This document shows positions 16,367 to 23,576 of a DNA stretch of 44,214 nt, piece by piece; position 1 is the stretch's first letter; the number at the start of each line of letters is the position of its first letter. Location: contig JAHEZD010000047.1 in assembly GCA_023251255.1 (NCBI GenBank), positions 1 through 44,214 on the forward strand, read 5' to 3'. The stretch is from Chitinophagaceae bacterium (lineage in GTDB: Bacteria; Bacteroidota; Bacteroidia; Chitinophagales; Chitinophagaceae). Below the pieces are notes generated by a model, which saw nothing but the letters and a program-made list of their open reading frames with translations, did not search any database and was not told the origin of the DNA. The position numbers and the translations under genes are program-made.

Positions 16367-16957
16367 TTAGTTCTGCCCAAATGTTGAATTTTTCCAAGCG
16401 TCAAAAAGTGCTTTCTGCTTTTGCTTGTCAACAGTCATGATGTTTACCGTAAATTCCCTCTTACCAAAAAGCCGGCTGAACATCCAGCAATCCATAACCA
16501 TTTTATTGGGGAAATGGATGGTTACCCTAAAAGTTTGGAATGTCAGTCCACTTATGGTTTCAGTGGCTGAAGCAGAGTCAAGCGTAGCGTTGGGCATTTG
16601 GCTTTTAAAAGTTCCATAAAACAGATCGTTCACACTCCTGAAACTTTCCAAATAGTTTCCATCCTTTGTACTGTCAAACGGCTGATAGTTTGATTCAAAA
16701 TAGTTGAATTGGTCGCTCTTGAACACAAAGATTGTTTTGGCATTGTTTTCCACTTTTCCATCATACGTTTTTTCAATGGCATCAACTCCTTTGTTCTGCA
16801 ATTTTGCCCATTCCTCCGGGGCCACTGTTTCAAAATTTTCAGGAATGGTGATTGTCCAATTGAAGTCTTTATTGAAAACTTCCTTCTTTTTTGTTTGTGA
16901 TTGCACATTGCAGCTTGCAAGTATTGTTACAAGCGCAAGGAGGATATATTTTTTCAT
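16367..16957 (-). CDS. Putative lipoprotein of unknown function
   Basis: The 196-residue protein has lipobox ILASC (Cys 16) after the short core YILLALVT. The mature part begins with a polar linker, then NWTITIPENFETV, a typical start of small beta-rich periplasmic domains. It has a GLTFQTFRVTIHFPN strand and ends with a helix (KQKALFDAWKNSTFG). The layout resembles PsbP/Mog1-like or DcrB-like lipoproteins (about 150-190 residues with a NxxxWxItIPxxF opening), but I cannot prove it. Only three bases separate it from the stop of the gene upstream (16961-17662), so they form an operon. Confidence 0.75.
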   Translation of the reverse strand: MKKYILLALVTILASCNVQSQTKKKEVFNKDFNWTITIPENFETVAPEEWAKLQNKGVDAIEKTYDGKVENNAKTIFVFKSDQFNYFESNYQPFDSTKDGNYLESFRSVNDLFYGTFKSQMPNATLDSASATETISGLTFQTFRVTIHFPNKMVMDCWMFSRLFGKREFTVNIMTVDKQKQKALFDAWKNSTFGQN

Positions 16958-16960
16958 GTT

Positions 16961-17662
16961 TTATTGGTCTAAATCAGTTTTAATGTGTTTCAATTCCAGC
17001 CATTGCAATAATTCCTCCCTGATGGTTGATTGCTCTTTGAATGCAAATCTTTCATTGGCAGGAATTGTCCAACTATGTAAACTGTCAAAGTCTGTCAGTA
17101 TATCATATTTCCTAACACCCGATATTTCAAAACCTATTTCAAGCACTTTCCCTTCGGCTACATAATAGATTGTTCCACTGCGCCCATGGCTTTTGAGGTG
17201 GAAGTCATTGTTTTTTACCAATTCATCCAATCCATCTTTTTCATGTATTTCGTTTAGCCATTTGTTTTCTATAATTTTTGCAATATGATGCTCAAGATGG
17301 TTATTGGTTAATTTAACGGTTGTCCAGCCCTTCGGTGTTGTTATGCCTATCTCTGTTTCATTTCTGCGTACCTGTTGCCTGCAATACTCCGCCTCTTTGG
17401 TTAATTGCATTTTGTCTGCACAGGTGGCAAGGTCCAGCCAAAAATCCTCTGAAAAATAATGCCCGCTTTTGTCGGCCATTTCAATCAGCCATTCAAGAGC
17501 AAGCCCCCATTCACCCTGCCTTAAAAAGTCCTTGCTTTCTTTGAAGTGTTTACTGTCCCTATAGTATTCAGGCACATATTCCTGTACCAACCTGAGCATT
17601 GCGGCAGGTTTCAGGTCTGGCGTTGGAGGTTTATGCTTTTTGAATATGGAGAAGATGTTCAT
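16961..17662 (-). CDS. Cytoplasmic protein of unknown function with a helical N-terminal domain
   Basis: The 233-residue soluble protein has no signal peptide. The N-terminal half (about 20-95) is helical and contains FLRQGEWGLALEWLIEMADKSG and DFWLDLATCADKMQLTKEAEYCRQQVRR, a pattern like a single degenerate TPR pair. The C-terminal half is beta-rich (GRSGTIYYVAEGKVLEIGFEISG). The N-terminal pattern recalls small bacterial proteins of immunity or contact systems, but there is no toxin gene nearby. Its stop is three bases from the start of the next lipoprotein gene. Confidence 0.7.
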   Translation of the reverse strand: MNIFSIFKKHKPPTPDLKPAAMLRLVQEYVPEYYRDSKHFKESKDFLRQGEWGLALEWLIEMADKSGHYFSEDFWLDLATCADKMQLTKEAEYCRQQVRRNETEIGITTPKGWTTVKLTNNHLEHHIAKIIENKWLNEIHEKDGLDELVKNNDFHLKSHGRSGTIYYVAEGKVLEIGFEISGVRKYDILTDFDSLHSWTIPANERFAFKEQSTIREELLQWLELKHIKTDLDQ

Positions 17663-17712
17663 TAAGTATTGTAATATTAACAGCGCCGCTTACAATCACT
17701 GCAGTATTTCTG

Positions 17713-18162
17713 TTACTTCAATAGTAATTGTATTTTGTCTTTGGAAATCTTGGCAATGGTACTTCCTTTTTTAAAACTCCAAATAATCAGGAATTTCCCC
17801 TTGGCATAGTATTCCTCCGGATGTTCCTTGGTTGGTTTGTCGCCACCCCATAGCAGCCCGTCCAAAAATCCCTGGCCCTTGAAGCCGTTCTCAAATTCAA
17901 AGTACATGATGCAGCCCTTATCTTTCTTATGGTCAAAGTTCTGTATCCTTTTTGTTTTGAACTTTCCCAATAGGGTACCATACATCGCCGGATCATCATA
18001 AAGTGCTTGGGCCTGAATGGACAAGCTGTTATTTTCCTTGGTTAATGAATAGCCAGCAGGAATTTCCTGACTGGTCAATTGCAAACTGTCAATGCCCTGC
18101 GCCTTTGTGCCAATTGTCAAAAAGCACGCGAGGGCCAATACGGTGAATAGCTTGGGGATCAT
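17713..18162 (-). CDS. Small secreted protein of unknown function
   Basis: The 149-residue protein has a signal peptide (MIPKLFTVLALACFLTIGTKAQ). The mature part has the beta-rich segment KGCIMYFEFENGFKGQGFLDGLLWGG and ends with FLIIWSFKKGSTIAKISKDKIQLLL. One Cys remains after processing. No family was recognised. It stands first in the minus-strand run that continues to 12.9 kb. The gap of 50 bases to the next gene suggests possible cotranscription. Confidence 0.7.
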   Translation of the reverse strand: MIPKLFTVLALACFLTIGTKAQGIDSLQLTSQEIPAGYSLTKENNSLSIQAQALYDDPAMYGTLLGKFKTKRIQNFDHKKDKGCIMYFEFENGFKGQGFLDGLLWGGDKPTKEHPEEYYAKGKFLIIWSFKKGSTIAKISKDKIQLLLK

Positions 18163-18488
18163 GGTTTAGGGTTTGGTTTTTGTTTTAAAATGGGTAGTTA
18201 TGGTGAAAGAATGCTGTAACAAAGGTTGATGCTCGTGGTTGTAATTACAAATAAAAAATGGGAGGTATGGATTACAGGAAAATATTTTTAACGCCGTCTT
18301 GTTTTGGCCCTGAAGAAAAACAAGGTGCAACTATTAACCAGTTTTTATTGATAGAAGTTGTTTAGACTTTTAGAAAAGCCGCTTTTAAATAGTGTTTTCC
18401 TTAAATGCGCTTTTGTCAATATTGCGACAGGCTCAGGCTGACAACCCAACTATTTAAAATGGGCCATTACCTATGGAACGGTGTTTGA
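18163..18488. other. 326-bp intergenic stretch between divergent genes
   Basis: It should hold the promoters of the secreted-protein gene (minus) and of the YihY/BrkB gene (plus), but no clear TAnnTTTG element was recognised. The right third holds a decayed copy of repeat family C (18376-18475). A smaller pair of matches occurs around 'cttgttttggccctgaagaaaaacaaggtg' (18298-18327), a loose hairpin. Nothing else was seen. Confidence 0.5.
18376..18475 (-). repeat. Palindromic repeat, family C copy 2 (decayed)
   Basis: Read on the minus strand the right part is ggtaatggcccattttaaatagttgggttgtcagcctgag..., matching the left half of copy 1 (1672 onward) with scattered differences. The other end is too worn to show a matching terminal repeat. 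It is inverted relative to copy 1. Confidence 0.6.
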
Positions 18489-18521
18489 TTGGCATTGGTA
18501 CAAAAAAATTATCTTCATCCC

Positions 18522-19508
18522 ATGAAGCAGAAATTCATCAATGGCTGGCAGGTAACCAAGCAAACCTTTGACCATTTTGCTGACAATAGCGTTACCAGCA
18601 AGAGTGCGGCCCTGGCTTTCTACACTTTTTTTTCGCTGGCACCCATACTGCTGATCGTGATTTTTGTAGGCGACCTTTTTTATAGGCGGGAAGCCATTGA
18701 GGGAAACCTGTTCGGGCAGATACAGGGCTTTGTGGGCCCCGATGCTGCACACCAGATCCAGGAAATTATCCGCAATGCGGCGGCATCCAAGAACAGCCAG
18801 TTTGCTACGGTGATCGGGGTGATTGCGCTGCTGTTCTCGGCCACGGGTGTGTTCACGGAAATACAGAGCTCCATCAATAGCATCTGGCAACTGAAACCCA
18901 AACCACGTAAGGGCTGGCTGAAATATTTATTGAACAGGGTCATTAGCCTGTCCATGGTGCTGGGGCTGGGTTTTATTTTACTGGTATCGCTGGTAATCAG
19001 TACGCTGATGGATGTGCTGATGGAACGGCTGCTGAAAATGCTGCCGCAGGGTTCGGTGGTGATTGCCTATTCGGTGAACCTGTTGATTACCTTGTTCATT
19101 ACCTCCTTCCTGTTCGGCATCATCTTCAAATTTTTACCGGATGCCAAGATCCAGTGGAAAGATGTGCGGGCCGGGGCCTTTACCACGGCCATCCTGTTCA
19201 TGCTGGGCAAGTTTGGCATCGGCTATTATTTGGGCAAGAGCAATCCCGGTGGGGTGTACGGTACGGCCGGATCGGTGGTGATCATTTTGCTATGGGTGTA
19301 TTATTCCTCCATCATCCTGTATTTCGGGGCCTGCTTTACCAAGGTGAATGCCATGTTTACGGGCAGGCATATCTTCCCGGATGAGTATGCGGTTTTTGTG
19401 GAGCATGTGGAAGTGCAGAACAAGAATTCGCTGCAGGACCAAACGGAGATCAAAGTGGTGAAGGAGAATGGAGTGGAGGAACGAAAGTCGGGAGTGGGGA
19501 ATCGCTAG
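18522..19508 (+). CDS. YihY/BrkB family membrane protein
   Basis: The protein has 328 residues from the ATG at 18522, preferred because MKQKFINGWQVTKQTF is a typical opening and the alternative ATG at 18489 adds eleven unlikely residues. The family pattern is present: SKSAALAFYTFFSLAPILLIVIFVG, several membrane spans (about six in all), FKFLPDAKIQWKDVRAGAFTTAILFMLGKFGIGYYLG, and VIILLWVYYSSIILYFGACFTKV. Members were once called ribonuclease BN, which is not their function; some may be transporters. The C-terminal 30 residues are charged. It is the only plus-strand gene between 5 and 22 kb. Confidence 0.92.
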   Translation: MKQKFINGWQVTKQTFDHFADNSVTSKSAALAFYTFFSLAPILLIVIFVGDLFYRREAIEGNLFGQIQGFVGPDAAHQIQEIIRNAAASKNSQFATVIGVIALLFSATGVFTEIQSSINSIWQLKPKPRKGWLKYLLNRVISLSMVLGLGFILLVSLVISTLMDVLMERLLKMLPQGSVVIAYSVNLLITLFITSFLFGIIFKFLPDAKIQWKDVRAGAFTTAILFMLGKFGIGYYLGKSNPGGVYGTAGSVVIILLWVYYSSIILYFGACFTKVNAMFTGRHIFPDEYAVFVEHVEVQNKNSLQDQTEIKVVKENGVEERKSGVGNR

Positions 19509-19794
19509 TGGGGGAGGAACGGAAGTCATAAATCGCTAGCGGTGAGTGGCTAGTGTGGAAGACGGAAGGACAGCAGCAAAGGTTGGGTTGGAACCCATTA
19601 GTGAAGGGTGGCGGTTAGGAGATTTATAGTAGCAGTTCTCAATTTTAACGAACAAAGTACACTGGATTGTTGGAGTACTTACATTGATTGGCCATGAAGG
19701 AAATCCTGTTTAAATTAATATTTCCTATTATGGAACGGTACATTGATTGTTCTTTTCCTGCTAATGATTTACCCATTAACTACTACCGAGTGGG

Positions 19795-20490
19795 CTATTT
19801 AACGTTGATCATCCTGTGCGTTGGCTGCTTGAAGCTGAAGGCGAGTTTGAGTTCGTTGTTCTTGGTAACTGGGTTGATATGGGGCTTTACCTGCATGGAG
19901 AGGTTGTCGCTAACATCGAACTGCTGCAGGTGGGCAAATACGGTGGCATCGGCCACTTGCAGCCCCCAAACAATCAGGAACCATAGCACGGAGTAGTCAC
20001 GGTCGCGCCTGAATTCATTCCTGTAGCTCTGCAAGGAACCGGCACTCAGGTTTTTGAGCGTTGGGTGGATGCCCCCCAAATAATTGGCGGTATCTGCGGC
20101 GTTTGGCGGGTGCAACACGGCCGTATCAAACATGGCACTGAAAGCAAATTTGGCTTCGTAGGCATATTTGGTGCGTTTGTACCAGGTATTGTTGTAAAAA
20201 AAAGTAATGGTGGGTATGGACAGTGCTCCATAAACAATGGGCAGTTTCCAGTACTCCTTATTGTATATCTGTCCAAGACCGGGGAACATCAATGCACGCC
20301 TTGTGGCAACACGGGGATCATGCTTGGCCTTGGTGGGGGCAGTAAAATTAGGCTCCTTTTTGGGGCTGTTTTTTTTGATGGTGGTATCGGGAGCAATCCT
20401 GTTTGCGGATACGCTATCCGTTTTCTGTGCGGAGACAGTTAAGCAGGTGGTGATTGCAAGAAATAATATGAGTAAACGGTATCGCTTCAT
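19795..20490 (-). CDS. DUF5683 domain protein
   Basis: The 231-residue protein has a signal peptide (MKRYRLLILFLAITTCLTVSAQ). A polar linker follows, then the core PRVATRRALMFPGLGQIYNKEYWKLPIVYGAL with two membrane segments, and a second span WFLIVWGLQVADATVFAHLQQFDVSDNLSM. DUF5683 proteins typically sit next to parB in Bacteroidota, and that is the case here. The function is unknown. The stop of parB is seven bases upstream on the same strand, so it is in the par operon. Confidence 0.9.
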   Translation of the reverse strand: MKRYRLLILFLAITTCLTVSAQKTDSVSANRIAPDTTIKKNSPKKEPNFTAPTKAKHDPRVATRRALMFPGLGQIYNKEYWKLPIVYGALSIPTITFFYNNTWYKRTKYAYEAKFAFSAMFDTAVLHPPNAADTANYLGGIHPTLKNLSAGSLQSYRNEFRRDRDYSVLWFLIVWGLQVADATVFAHLQQFDVSDNLSMQVKPHINPVTKNNELKLAFSFKQPTHRMINVK

Positions 20491-20497
20491 GAATAAT

Positions 20498-21418
20498 TTA
20501 ACTTACCACCACATTCATCAGGTCCAGGATCTTGTTCAGTTCCTGCAGTGAATAATATTCCACTGTGATGGAGCCTGCACCTTTGTTGCTGTGTACCAAT
20601 TTTACCTTAGCACTGAAGTGGGAGGCTAAATTATCCTCAATCTTCTTATAAGCGGCTGGCAGTTCGGTTTTTGCAGAAGATTTAACAGCGTCGTTACCAC
20701 CCTTGTATAGCTTGCGCACAAGTTCCTCCGTTTGCCTAACGCTGAGCTGCTTGTTCTTTATTTCGGCATATACATACAACTGTTTGTCCACCGTATCAAT
20801 ATTTACCAGCGCCCTTGCATGGCCCATGCTGAGGCTTCCACTACGAACGGCCAACTGGATATCCGGTGGCAGTTTCAGCAAGCGGATATAATTGGTAACG
20901 GTGCTCCTTTCCTTGCCCATGCGTTCGGCCACTTGCTCCTGCGTGTAGTCCAGCTCTTCCATCATGCGTTTGTAGCTGAGGCCAATTTCTATGGCATTCA
21001 GGTCCTCACGTTGCAAATTTTCCAATAGGGCCAGTTCCAATAGTTCCTTATCGTTGGCCTGACGGATATATACAGGCACATCCCTGAGCCCGGCAATTTT
21101 TGAGGCACGGAACCTGCGTTCCCCGGCTATCAATTGGTACTTGCCATTGGCCAGTTTGGTAACGGTCAATGGCTGTATGATATCATGTGTTTTGATGGAT
21201 GCAGCCAGTTCGCTCAAAGCGGTTTCGTCAAAATCCCTGCGTGGCTGCTTGGGGTTCACTTGAATATCGGCCAAGGGAATGCGCGAAGTGGTGGTTACCT
21301 GCTCCACTACATTTGTTTTCAATGTGCCAGCAGTGGTCTTCAGGTCCTGGTCTATATTGCTGAGCAGGCTGCGTAAGCCTTTTCCTATTGCGTCCTTGTT
21401 TGATTTGGGAGTGGTCAT
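20498..21418 (-). CDS. parB: Chromosome-partitioning protein ParB
   Basis: This 306-residue centromere-binding CTPase loads at parS and segregates the chromosome with ParA. The N-terminal domain has NPKQPRRDFDE and the CTP-binding GERRFRAS and ENLQREDLNAIE motifs (about residues 50-150). A central helix-turn-helix has TQEQVAERMGKERSTVTNYIRLLKLP. A C-terminal dimerisation region ends in the LNKILDLMNVV segment. The gene lies 111 bases after parA on the same strand; this gap holds a degenerate 'caatggtt' repeat and a short hairpin. No perfect parS consensus (TGTTTCACGTGAAACA) was seen in the window. Confidence 0.95.
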   Translation of the reverse strand: MTTPKSNKDAIGKGLRSLLSNIDQDLKTTAGTLKTNVVEQVTTTSRIPLADIQVNPKQPRRDFDETALSELAASIKTHDIIQPLTVTKLANGKYQLIAGERRFRASKIAGLRDVPVYIRQANDKELLELALLENLQREDLNAIEIGLSYKRMMEELDYTQEQVAERMGKERSTVTNYIRLLKLPPDIQLAVRSGSLSMGHARALVNIDTVDKQLYVYAEIKNKQLSVRQTEELVRKLYKGGNDAVKSSAKTELPAAYKKIEDNLASHFSAKVKLVHSNKGAGSITVEYYSLQELNKILDLMNVVVS

Positions 21419-21529
21419 GTGAATGGTTCAATGGTTTAATGGTTTGATTGCCTGTCTGCCGTTAGGCAGGTTCCATTGTTCAATTGTTGGACCGAACGTT
21501 GGAACTTGTGAACAGTGGAACATTCAAAC
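21419..21529. repeat. Short degenerate repeats and hairpin between parA and parB
   Basis: It contains repeated 'aatggttcaatggtttaatggttt'-type copies of an 8-9-bp unit at 21423-21448, a perfect hairpin ctgcc-gtta-ggcag (21456-21469), and 'ttccattgttcaattgttgg' (21471-21490), similar to the first part read on the other strand. It is unusual inside a par operon and could separate the expression of parA and parB. The evidence is only pattern similarity. Confidence 0.5.
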
Positions 21530-22330
21530 TTATTCAATAATCCTTTCCTCGTTGCTCATCTTGGTCATTTCGTTGTTCTGCAGGATTTCCTTGGCCAGGT
21601 TGAGGTAGTTGATGGCGCCCTTGCTTTCCGCATCGTATAGGATAACGGGCTTGCCCACACTGGGGGCTTCGCTCAACCTTGTGTTGCGGTGGATGATGGT
21701 GCTGAACACCATTTCATCAAAATGCCTCCTTACTTCGCTCACCACTTGGTTGCAAAGCCGCAAACGCCCGTCGTACATGGTCATCAGGATACCTTCAATC
21801 TGCAGTTCGGGGTTGAGCCGGCTCTGCACAATTTTGATGGTGTTCAATAATTTGCCGAGCCCTTCCAGCGCAAAGAATTCGCACTGTACGGGAACGATCA
21901 CGCTATCTGAAGCCACCAAGGAGTTTACGGTAATCAGGCCCAAGGAAGGGGAGCAGTCAATCACAATGAAATCGTATCTGTCCCTTACTTCATCCAGCAG
22001 CACTTTCATTACGTTTTCCCTGTTGGGGTAATTGATCATTTCAATTTCCGCACCTACCAGGTCAATATGCGAGGGGATAACGTCCAGGTTCGGCACTTCA
22101 CTTTTCAGGATCACTTCACCAGCCTTTGTTTCGTTCACCATGCAGTCGTACAAACTGGTGGTGATGTTATGGAGATCGAACCCAACGCCTGTGGTGCTGT
22201 TTGCCTGCGGGTCGGCATCCACCAGCAATGTCCGGTATTCCAGCACTGCAAGGCTTGCCGCCAAGTTGATTGCTGTTGTGGTCTTGCCTACGCCACCTTT
22301 CTGATTTGCTACACCAATTATTCTTGCCAT
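21530..22330 (-). CDS. parA: Chromosome-partitioning ATPase ParA (Soj-type)
   Basis: This 266-residue deviant Walker ATPase drives ParB-parS segregation. The N-terminus MARIIGVANQKGGVGKTT contains the signature KGGVGKTT (residues 11-18) with K11 and K16. DADPQAN and FIVIDCSPSLG (switch/Walker B-like) follow, and VPVQCEFFALEGL is typical of chromosomal Soj proteins. It is located first in the parA-parB-DUF5683 run; the ATG is the complement of 22328-22330. Chromosomal par loci are usually near the replication origin, which suggests but does not prove that the window lies near oriC. Confidence 0.96.
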   Translation of the reverse strand: MARIIGVANQKGGVGKTTTAINLAASLAVLEYRTLLVDADPQANSTTGVGFDLHNITTSLYDCMVNETKAGEVILKSEVPNLDVIPSHIDLVGAEIEMINYPNRENVMKVLLDEVRDRYDFIVIDCSPSLGLITVNSLVASDSVIVPVQCEFFALEGLGKLLNTIKIVQSRLNPELQIEGILMTMYDGRLRLCNQVVSEVRRHFDEMVFSTIIHRNTRLSEAPSVGKPVILYDAESKGAINYLNLAKEILQNNEMTKMSNEERIIE

Positions 22331-22377
22331 TTAGTTATTTGTATTTTTTAAGGAACCAACTTGGTTGTATTGTTTAC

Positions 22378-22549
22378 TGATGTTACGCAAAGATTGTGGG
22401 AATAATGTCAGCCTGAGGCTCTCGAAGGCGTCTGGTTCCCAAAAAAAGTTTCGACAAAACTTCGACAAGCTCAGTGTGACATTGCTCAACCCCGAATGGT
22501 CGGGGCAGGCTCTGACATCCGTATTTGACATTTTGCATAACATCAGTTA
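22378..22549 (+). repeat. Palindromic repeat, family B copy 1
   Basis: The left end actgatgttacgcaaa (22377-22392 region) and the inverted right end near 22535-22550 match in 15 of 16 bases. Inside are tgtcagcctgaggctctcgaagg (22407-22429), ttcgacaagctcagtgtgaca (22461-22481) and the hairpin module 'aaccccgaatggtcggggca' (22488-22507). Copy 2 is inverted at 27496-27679. It lies upstream of parA and downstream of the UPF0173 gene on the minus strand. Confidence 0.75.
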
Positions 22550-22560
22550 TTTAATAAGCG

Positions 22561-23241
22561 CTACACATCAATCGTTTCCCCAATGGCGGGCAGCAACAAT
22601 GTTTTTCCTGCTGCTGCAAAATCTGCCCGTGCTTTTTCCTTGTCAATTTTTATGTAGCCAAAAGTATCGTAATGCACACCGACTACCGTATTGCTTTTTA
22701 CAAAATCGCTCGCTATGATGGCATCTGCAATATCCATGGTGAAATTGTCGCCAATGGGCAATATGGAAAAGTTCAGGTTGGCCCAACGGGGTACCAGTTG
22801 CATGTCCAGCGTCAATGATGTATCGCCGCTGTAATAGAAATTGCCTTCATCGGATGTTATCACAAAGCCCATGGGGTTGCCGCCATAAGTGCCATCGGGC
22901 AGGCAACTGCTGTGGTGTGCAACCGTGCATTTCACGGTTCCGAAATCAAATGCCCACTTGCCACCGGTGTTCAGGGGATGGGTATTGGCAATGCCCTGCT
23001 TGTTCAGCCATTCATGTATTTCAAAAACGGCCACCACTTTTGCGTTGGTGCGTTTGGCAATGCTGATGCAATCTGCAATATGGTCCGTATGGCCGTGGCT
23101 CAATAATATATAATCGGCCTCAATGCTGTTCACGTCTATGTCCTTTGCCAGTTCATTGTATGTAATGAATGGATCGAAGAGGAGCTTCTTCCCCTTTATT
23201 TCAACAGCAAAACAGGATTGACCGTAGTAAGTCAGTTTCAT
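22561..23241 (-). CDS. UPF0173 family metal-dependent hydrolase
   Basis: The protein has 226 residues from the ATG complementary to 23239-23241. This start is preferred to one 18 codons upstream because MKLTYYGQSCFAVEI is the family's usual opening. It has a metallo-beta-lactamase fold with the metal-binding HGHTDHIAD motif, later AHHSSCLPDGTYGGNPMGFVI and FYYSGDTSLTLDMQL, and the C-terminal GVHYDTFGYIKID, all typical of UPF0173. The exact substrate is unknown. It ends only 11 bases from the family B repeat. Confidence 0.93.
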   Translation of the reverse strand: MKLTYYGQSCFAVEIKGKKLLFDPFITYNELAKDIDVNSIEADYILLSHGHTDHIADCISIAKRTNAKVVAVFEIHEWLNKQGIANTHPLNTGGKWAFDFGTVKCTVAHHSSCLPDGTYGGNPMGFVITSDEGNFYYSGDTSLTLDMQLVPRWANLNFSILPIGDNFTMDIADAIIASDFVKSNTVVGVHYDTFGYIKIDKEKARADFAAAGKTLLLPAIGETIDV

Positions 23242-23576
23242 AAAATAAGTTGAATGCCGCCAAAAATACATTTTCAATAGAATCTTCTGCAACAATCTTA
23301 TCCATTCGCTATTTTAACAGGGCATAAGTTTTCAACATTGCTATCTTTCCCCATTTAAAATATTAAGGCAGGTTGCCCGTCAACCAGTTCAACTATAAAA
23401 AACTGACTATCGGATGAAAGAAAGTAATGAGCATTTATCGCTGTCATACAGAGCCCCGAATAGTCGGGATTTTCAACCTGTCGAAGTATGATGAACGAAA
23501 TCTTAATTCGATAAAAGGTTTCGACTAAGCTCAACCTGACATACTTTCTTTCATCCGACAGTCAAATATAAAAATT
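23242..23576. other. 335-bp gene-free stretch before a plus-strand membrane hydrolase gene
   Basis: It carries repeat family A copy 2 (23405-23563), which ends 13 bases before the ATG at 23577. The left part, 23242-23404, is AT-rich and should contain the promoter of the minus-strand UPF0173 gene, but no clear motif was seen. Confidence 0.5.
23405..23563. repeat. Palindromic repeat, family A copy 2 (22-bp terminal inverted repeats)
   Basis: The left end gactatcggatgaaagaaag (from 23405) pairs with the inverted right end tactttctttcatccgacag (23542-23563), with one mismatch in 22 bp. Inside is the same inner pair as in copy 1 plus an extra module 'ccccgaatagtcggg' (23455-23469), so copy 2 is 24 bp longer. 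It abuts the start of the metallophosphoesterase gene. Confidence 0.85.

Noticed and set aside
18522-19508. Ribonuclease BN (tRNA-processing enzyme)
   Set aside because: The protein is a membrane-spanning YihY/BrkB family member; the older name RNase BN was a misassignment for this family.
20498-22330. parS or origin near the par genes
   Set aside because: I found no match to the usual parS palindrome and no DnaA-box cluster by eye. Location of the origin cannot be claimed.
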